From Rotaria sordida (lineage: Eukaryota > Rotifera > Eurotatoria > Philodinida > Philodinidae), in NCBI GenBank assembly GCA_905250125.1, contig CAJNOL010000559.1, positions 59,865 through 123,864 of the forward strand: DNA of 64,000 nt, given 5' to 3'. Shown piece after piece: positions 54,881 through 64,000 of this stretch. The notes under the pieces are model-generated. The model ran no database searches. It worked only from the letters and a program-made list of their open reading frames with translations, and was not told where the DNA came from. The position numbers were made by a program, and so were the translations under genes. The stretch's first letter is position 1, and the number at the start of each line of letters is the position of its first letter.

Positions 54881-55973
54881 ACAATAGATTGAATAGGTTT
54901 CTATAACTCTTGGAATATCTCTTTGTAAGACATAGATTTCCAAATAAACCATGGTTCTAACTCACAATTAATCATTTTCAAGTCTCTTGAGGATGAATAA
55001 TTTTGAAATGATTACTTTACATCAAAGAGTTGTCATTATATTAAAAAAAAACAACATCACATCAATGTTAAATGTAATGCTTAATAAGAATAGTTGAAGT
55101 TCGTAGATCCTGTTTTCTTAATAAAAATCTCATTTAAAAAACATATCCTTCTCATATCCGATGATTACCATGTAAGCAAAGACATTGAATAAAATTGTTT
55201 TAGATGAAAATTCAACAGAATTATATTGAAAAATTGTTTCATTGGTTCAACAAAGAAATACTATCATCTTCTTTCTTCAATACAAGTTCAGTTTCGAAAG
55301 AAAACAGAACAGTAAGCAATAATTAAACTATTTTTCTCGCATCGAAATTTTATTTTTCAGTAAAGAATGCATTACGAACATCTTTTATATAGAGAGAAGC
55401 TTGGATATTGCGACAGAATCATAGCTATTGCATCTGTTTGTGTTTCACTTCTTTAAGATAAAATAGACTTTATTTAATCATACTATAAGAACTAAGTGAA
55501 ATTTATACTTAAACTGAGGCTCGAAAAAAAAGTTCTCACAATTGAATCGTTTTTTTTTACCGACATATATACTTTTATAAAGTTACATGGACTAACTTGA
55601 TTGTAAATATTTCCAGTAACAAATAGTTTAGAATTTTAAAGAGAATTATTACGAGAATAAATAGTTATGTCTTTATTAGAATTACTACATGTTTGTATGA
55701 TCAACCAATTTTTGATTAGTTTTCATTGAAAGAGAAAAACAATACAAAAAAGACTACAATGTGATGAGAAAAAAGTTAAAGGAAACACAAAAAAGAAAAA
55801 CTATGAGTTGTTATCGTCTATTTTCAGATTACCATAGACTCGACAATATTAAAATATGCAAACAGGACGATCAACATTTTTGTATTCTAAGATTTCTTCT
55901 CTAACATAAACAACATTCAACATGACCATAGAAATAAACAAAGAAAGGTACGAATCATTAAAAGATTCTATCA

Positions 55974-56594
55974 ATGCTATCAATAAATGAAACCATTGTG
56001 TCCTTACTTGACATGTCATCATCAATCGATTATGAATACATGTCATGTGTTATGAACATAAAACATTGGCTATTCATTCATTTCCTTGTTACATCGTTCA
56101 TTGAAGTTGCTCTCTACATTTATATTATTTGTCCTTTTTTTATCATCATTATATTATTCAATCATCCCTTTTCAAATCGTTTATTGAACATGATAGATAA
56201 TAATCGTCTACAGTTATTTCAACCAAGAGAAAGATACACATCTATTATTTCTTTATTGAAACAAGAAATGGCAACGATATTTATTTATGTACTTTTCGCT
56301 TTTATCTACACATGGCTTGGTTTTGTAAATAACAACTATCCAATAACATATATGAACTTTCTTTTTTGGTTCATCGAAGGTTCATATGTTCCACTTGCTA
56401 GTATTGTGACTGTTTTCGGATTTTATATTGGACGTGTGGGAAACTATTTGTATGAATCATCATATGTTATCGTTGTGATACTTAAAATACTTTTGTTCAT
56501 CTTGATGCGTTATTCTGAAAGTCAATCGGATTGTTTTCCCAATGACATGCAAACATTGTTTTTCTATATATTATGCTATTCGTCTTACCAATAA
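55974..56594 (+). CDS. Possible multi-pass membrane protein, unrecognised
   Basis: An uninterrupted ORF of 206 residues, the longest in a 9-kb gene-poor stretch. It contains about five hydrophobic spans (near residues 31-62, 96-115, 124-150 and 160-178, with a short one at the end). Two charged loops carry LQLFQPRERYTS and RYSESQSDCFPNDMQ. I do not recognise a family. Codon choice is less biased than in the clear genes and no splice partners were found, so it may be an exon of a larger receptor-like gene, a remnant, or chance. A foldback motif with GGGTGTG and CACCCACAC follows right after the stop codon. Confidence 0.35.
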   Translation: MLSINETIVSLLDMSSSIDYEYMSCVMNIKHWLFIHFLVTSFIEVALYIYIICPFFIIIILFNHPFSNRLLNMIDNNRLQLFQPRERYTSIISLLKQEMATIFIYVLFAFIYTWLGFVNNNYPITYMNFLFWFIEGSYVPLASIVTVFGFYIGRVGNYLYESSYVIVVILKILLFILMRYSESQSDCFPNDMQTLFFYILCYSSYQ

Positions 56595-56599
56595 AACTT

Positions 56600-56660
56600 G
56601 AGGGTATGGGGTGTGAATGTAGGGATCTCTTTAACTACACCCACACTCTATCGAGGTTTT
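56600..56660. repeat. TGTGGG-like hairpin tract 1
   Basis: GGGTATGGGGTGTG is followed after about 20 nt by ctacacccacactctat, its approximate inverse. Such G/T-rich strands stand out in this AT-rich region and resemble TGTGGG repeats. Confidence 0.4.
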
Positions 56661-57583
56661 TCCCTATATGCTTATATTTCTTGCAAAGTTTAACATTCTT
56701 GTGAAAAAAAAGTCACGTATTCTTCATATAAGCGTCCATGGCGTAGTTTAAATAGTGCCGCTGTCACCTATAATATGACGCAGATATTAGCGACAATATA
56801 TATTATATTTATTTTCTATTATTTTGCCAATCTAGGTAGCAATAAATAAAGAAGTTATTAAATTGATTTAAACTTCTTATCTTTGGTATAAACAAGATCT
56901 GCACTCGAAGGTAATAGTATCTGAATGTCTCGAAAAGGAAAGTACAGAACGTTTACAGGCAATTGAAATTTGTAAACAAGCGCTGCAAAAGGGAGAAGAA
57001 TTATTATTGAAACAATAAAATTTACTGTGGGAACTTCACGAAGCTATCTCAGTAGTTGTTGACGCCAGATTTCAGACCGGGTAAATCAGTTGGATCGGCT
57101 AGACTTCATCAATTTTTACCGACTGGGATGTATTTTATAGCTATACCAATTTTTTTAACGATAAACCTTGCTGATACGGATTTTTACGATCGTATCAATT
57201 TTCAATAAAAAAACAAACAATAGAAAAACTACTACGTCATTGTTTTGCACAACCAAACCATATATTGATTTAATTCATTCGATATATGTTTAAAAACACT
57301 CTATTATTTGTAATATTGCAGCAATTTTTTTAGTATATCGAAATATTTTTGTAGGAGAAATTAGCGTCTTATATATTTATTATATAGCCAAGAACGATCA
57401 TTTCTATTTGAGGCCTATTCATTCCTATATTTTTTCGGAAGATTGCTGCAACCCCTTGTATAATGGTTTTGGTGTTGTTTCCATGTATTGTTTGAAAAAG
57501 AAAAAAAGGAAGGAAAATAACAAAAGCAAAAGACAAGAGAAAGAAAAACAAGACAGAAAAAGAAGGAAAGAATTAGGAGCTAG

Positions 57584-57883
57584 TTATCTGAAATATATAG
57601 TGGGCGCAGGATGTGGATTGTTCTTGAACGCAATCCATTCATCTTTGACGACATTGTGGCATGCCAGGTGTCGGATTACTTTCAATATTGCAATTACTTC
57701 GAGACATGCTATGAGTCGCCACACGAGCAAATTTCCATCGCTCGTAAAAATTGCTGTTGCGACAACACCTGCTAGTACGTTGACTATAAGATCATATGCT
57801 AGAACTGTAGAAAAGAAAACAGTAAACACATAGAAATATAGAATCAAAACTATTACTGACCAAGCCAGATGATTATTAGTCAA
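57584..57883 (-). CDS. Doubtful small hydrophobic ORF
   Basis: A 99-residue minus-strand ORF. Hydrophobic spans at about 8-27 and 30-47 and a basic end are visible, with no family resemblance. It overlaps a plus-strand ORF of 141 residues that is lysine-rich and low in complexity. At most one of the two is real. I favour this one weakly because its composition is more protein-like. Confidence 0.2.
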   Translation of the reverse strand: MTNNHLAWSVIVLILYFYVFTVFFSTVLAYDLIVNVLAGVVATAIFTSDGNLLVWRLIACLEVIAILKVIRHLACHNVVKDEWIAFKNNPHPAPTIYFR

Positions 57884-57984
57884 GTCAAATCAAACAGAGT
57901 TGTTTCTTGAACAAGACTGAAGGCGAGAGTGGGTGTGTGCAGGGTGTGGAGTCATTCTCTTTCCCACAACCATCCACACCCTTG

Positions 57985-58061
57985 TCCTTCGGTCGATATG
58001 GTAATATCTATGTCGTCGATTCCAACAATCATCGTGTTCAACGTTTCTCTATCGAATAGAC
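57985..58061 (+). pseudogene. NHL-repeat fragment
   Basis: One frame reads GRYGNIYVVDSNNHRVQRFS and then stops. This is a textbook NHL beta-propeller blade (G-x-IYV-x-D-x2-NHRVQ-x-F). Only one blade is present and no start or splice site joins it to more, so it is a relic or an isolated last exon of an NHL protein. Confidence 0.6.
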
Positions 58062-58359
58062 GCGAAACAATTATTAATTTTTTTTTCTTTCTTTTCTTTT
58101 AAATAAATCACATTGAATTGATGAAAGGAAGAGTGTAGGCGTCATTTATTGTATCTCACCCACACTTGCAATGGACGACACAACGTGCTACGATGATATC
58201 GATGACAAAAAAGATAAATTAATCATACATAGATAGAAAAGAAAACAAATACTTACCCCACTGTTATCTTTCTCTTCACTGTTCAATATCTAGAAGAGAC
58301 AAAAAACATATACATATATAATAAATAAAATTTTACTTGCTTCGAAGAAGACTAAAAAG

Positions 58360-58416
58360 AAGGGTGGATGTGGGTAAGATACAATCAACAACACTTACAC
58401 CCACACCCACCCATAC
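58360..58416. repeat. TGTGGG-like hairpin tract 2
   Basis: GGGTGGATGTGGGTAAG and, after about 20 nt, cttacacccacacccaccc form an inverted pair. Further single tracts lie near 57930, 57973, 58155 and 5660-5690. Confidence 0.5.
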
Positions 58417-60122
58417 TCTCGAGATTGAATATCTGCGTATATTCTGACTCTCCGTTCTCGAGATCATCGTCAAAGAAAATGACAATTTTCGATTTGTATG
58501 TCCAGTAAGTAAAAAAGGAAAAGAAAACTCCCCGAAGACTACATAAACGCAGTGTGAAGCGATCTTATTTTTCGACAACGAGATTTCGATTAACATACGA
58601 ACTGACCGTTTATAGCTGGCTGGAGACTAGCTCACCACTTTTAATTATATCGGGCAAAACCTGGAGGCCAAGCTGTCAAAATTGCCATTTTCCAGAACTC
58701 ACTAAAGAGGGACGAAAACTCTTATTGAAGATCCAAAAACGTTTATATCATTTCGAGACAGCTATCTCTCTGACAAAGTGCGAACGAATTTTTAGCTACA
58801 CACTCTTTGCTAGATCATTGCGACACAAATACAGATTTTGTTACGGTGAAAAACACGCGAAATATGAAGACCAAATGCATATGCGACCGACCACAGAAAT
58901 GCTGTGTTTCGCATCGCATTAAGAATGGATTTTGTTTATAATAACGTGTCCGTTAAGGTTCGGTGGGTCGTCTGATTGTTCGAGGAAATCTGCAATATCA
59001 GGCACAGTTCAATTCAGATTCTGACGATGTAAAAATAATACGAATGGTCGGAACAATTCTTCTTCTTGGAGTCAGCTAACTTGCGAGACATATGATATCA
59101 AGAATATATAGAGAATATCGAAATGAATACCACGTGCAAAAAAAAATAAGATCAAACTGAATTGAAAAAAATAAAAACAAAAGAATAATAGAAATGGATA
59201 TTACATTTTTTTGATAGTATATTTGTGCCTTATGAGAAATCACTGGTGAAACGATCAATCAGACTATATCCTTAATAAATGTTTTAAATGAGAAAAAGAT
59301 ATGAACACTGCCGGTAAAAAGAAAATTTTTCGTTTTGCAAACAGGGTGCTGTTTTTTCGTTACGTACATAATGTGGTCAGTGGCTCATGACGGGCGTCGA
59401 ATAAACGAGTAAGATAACTACGTAGTTATTAGTTCTTGTTGCACTATTTTTATGTAAAATATATTCAGCACTTTATTAGAAACTCTTTAAAAATCATGCT
59501 AGTCGATTTTGAAAAATTTGTCATCACATTCTCATGTTTATTTTTTTATTATTACAAGAGAAGATGTCATTCAACAATATGCTACTCGAAAGACCGATAC
59601 AAGTACTCAAATCCCATATAAATACATTCGATTCGATATCATTTTTTGTTTGTACATAAACTAATTTTTGCCAAGTCTCAACACTTATGTAACACCGTGT
59701 ATATATTAATCGTTTAAAATTGATGCATCAGTTTGAACATACGAGGATAAAAATTATCCGGTTTATTTTTAGACTTTTATTTCAATATTGTTTTTTTCGA
59801 ATAGATTGTGTATCCTTAAGGTTCTGTTTTTTAAAAATATTTGCATTGATCAAGTCTGAAGTCCGAAAGTATTAATTCATTAATATCATCATGTACGACA
59901 CTTAACTCCATCACAACGAGATGTCTCTATAGATGTCGCTGTTTAATATTTTTCATTACTTTATTTCTCCAAAATAATTATTGTTAATCCTTTTTTTGTA
60001 AATTGGAATATAATTTATATAAACAAAGTTTATACTTTTAAAAAAAAAACTCATGACATGAGTCATCAAGTTGTTTTACATTCACTTGTTATTCGTATCA
60101 ATATAATACTATTTTTATAAAA
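58417..60122. other. Intergenic region upstream of PSMC2
   Basis: Short unrecognised ORFs only (the longest is 122 residues at 58554-58922, not protein-like to my eye). The PSMC2 promoter should be in the last few hundred bases; no clear motif is seen. Confidence 0.4.
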
Positions 60123-62872
<2,750 letters not shown>

Positions 62873-62931
62873 ACTTTAAATATTTTAAAACTATTCTGTT
62901 TTCTTTTATTCAAACATTATTTCAGACAAAT

Positions 62932-62960
62932 ATAAAAACAAAACAAAACAAAACAAAACA
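62932..62960. repeat. AAAAC microsatellite
   Basis: About five tandem aaaac units lie in the 110-nt gap between the two proteasome genes. Confidence 0.75.
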
Positions 62961-62982
62961 GTTTCTTTATTGTAGATAAATA

Positions 62983-64000
62983 ATGAATATATTTAATCCA
63001 TTAACATACGTTGCAGAAGAAGATAAATTACATGAACGAACTAAATATAGTCAAATGAATAAACATCTTCTACTAGCTGAATTTCAGCAACAACCAGTAT
63101 CAACGCGTGTAAGGTTTTTTTTTTCTTCTAATAAGAGAACCAGCCGAACTGTTATCCACCGTTTGAGTTCAGATTGAGTCTATAAAGCACATGATGTCTT
63201 CTATGGGTATCTCCGGAACTTCAATTAAGTACTAGTACAGGAGAAATTGGCGATAGAGTGTTGCAGTTCATCTCTATGAGGCTAGTTAGGATTGTTTTAC
63301 TGCACTTTCGATTCAGCTTTAGATACATGCTAAAAAATAAAAATAAAAATCAGAATTTCGACGTGAAATTTTGTTTATATATGATCGAATGACTCGTAGA
63401 AGATCCTAAAAGTTTTAGCCGAAAACAACATTCAATATTTCGATAAAAAAAAAATATTCGTTTCGGCTGAAACTTTCATGATATTCTATGAATGATAATA
63501 CCTATTTATAAGCAAAATTTTATTTTGAAATTCTGCTTTTTATTTTTTATTTTTCCGATATATGCCTAAAGCTGGATCGAAAATTCACTAAAATGATCTT
63601 AACACACCTCATGGAGACGGAACCATTTTAGACTTTTGCTAGTCTCATCAAGGCGTTCTTGTAAGTCCAACAGGAACATAAAGGGCAGATATTAGTTCGC
63701 GTGATTTCCTCGTAGACAAATAAATTGATTAGAATTGATTTTATAGACAACCATTGTTGCTGTTGACTAAGATGGAAGAGTAATCATTGGTGCTAATACA
63801 CGTACTTGATCTAGGTATGAATATTTTTCAGAAATTTCATATTCATTTTAAGAGAATTTTTTCCCTTTTTTAACATAGAAAATTTGTTATGAATCGATTT
63901 ACAGATAAATTAACACCAATAACTGATCGTATATTTTGTCTTCGATCTAGTAATGCAGCGGATACACAAACTATTGCACAATTGGTAATATATCAACTTG
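62983..64000 (+). pseudogene. Decayed proteasome beta-1 (PSMB6-like) gene, cut by the window end
   Basis: Segments 62983-63108, 63747-63814 and 63879 to the edge keep phase and translate to a PSMB6-type protein. They comprise a 42-residue propeptide, a TTIVAVD mature start, then [15 protein letters not shown] and AADTQT, followed by a YQL segment at the edge. PSMB6 is the caspase-like catalytic subunit of the 20S core; its Thr1 is exposed by autocleavage after Gly. Here there are two in-frame stops (TAA after AVD; TGA in the next line of the same exon). The residue before Thr1 is Arg instead of Gly, and the GAD aspartate needed for catalysis reads Asn. This pattern fits a copy released from selection, as expected if other intact copies exist. 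A tgtag acceptor-like site lies just before the start codon. Intron 1 carries a foldback repeat. Confidence 0.8.
63195..63670. repeat. Foldback repeat, family D copy 2, in the PSMB6-like gene
   Basis: gttttactgcactttcgatt near 63296 is inverted near 63575 (gatcgaaaattcactaaaat), with further paired blocks inward (aatatttcgataaaa). It shares its arm sequence with the element at 54480-54880. Confidence 0.65.

Noticed and set aside
57408..57833. 141-residue plus-strand ORF
   Set aside because: Lys/Arg-rich low-complexity centre and antisense overlap with another ORF; no recognisable domain.
58554..58922. 122-residue plus-strand ORF
   Set aside because: No motif, repeats or splice sites; codon use differs from the clear genes.

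Overview
This window is nuclear DNA of a small-genome animal. It is very AT-rich, and its genes are split by many introns, mostly 50-100 nt, with GT..AG ends. Some donors are relaxed (gttaat, gttagt, gtttag). I recognise a Wnt ligand, a salt-inducible kinase, a BRCA1-type tandem BRCT, a TALE homeodomain, 26S proteasome subunits and COA6. Together with an NHL-repeat fragment, scattered TGTGGG-like tracts (the telomere repeat reported for bdelloid rotifers, from memory), two genes that look foreign to animals and a very high load of foldback elements, this points to a bdelloid rotifer. That assignment is inference.

Layout. 1-2170: intergenic, with one foldback element. 2171-5311 (+): two-exon leucine-rich-repeat gene whose intron carries a nested palindrome. 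6499-7005 (+): intronless membrane protein. 8021-8275 (-): COA6. 11069-12719 (+): four-exon Wnt gene. 12720-18692: repeat-rich intergenic DNA. 18693-22111 (-): four-exon GT4 glycosyltransferase. 22112-32637: gene-poor, with a large foldback element (25045-25972) and a near-complete mariner with one in-frame stop (26656-28068). 32638-39311 (+): nine-exon gene joining three copies of a Cys/His repeat, a TALE homeodomain and a BRCA1-like BRCT pair. 43619-50087 (+): 17-exon SIK kinase with a 7-nt microexon. 50705-51898 (+): three-exon RING-H2 protein. 51899-60122: mostly repeats, weak ORFs and an NHL fragment. 60123-62872 (+): nine-exon PSMC2/Rpt1. From 62983 to the window edge (+): a decayed PSMB6-like proteasome gene.

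I rebuilt each multi-exon model by hand. Every one keeps reading phase across all junctions; only the PSMB6-like copy and the mariner carry internal stops. The most striking item is the 846-residue homeodomain-BRCT protein: DNA-binding modules and a phosphopeptide-binding module typical of DNA-damage signalling in one reading frame. At least a dozen long inverted repeats, several inside introns, show that non-autonomous TIR transposons are a main force shaping the region. Repeat boundaries and residue positions are read by eye and approximate; homology calls come from motif recognition, without a database search.
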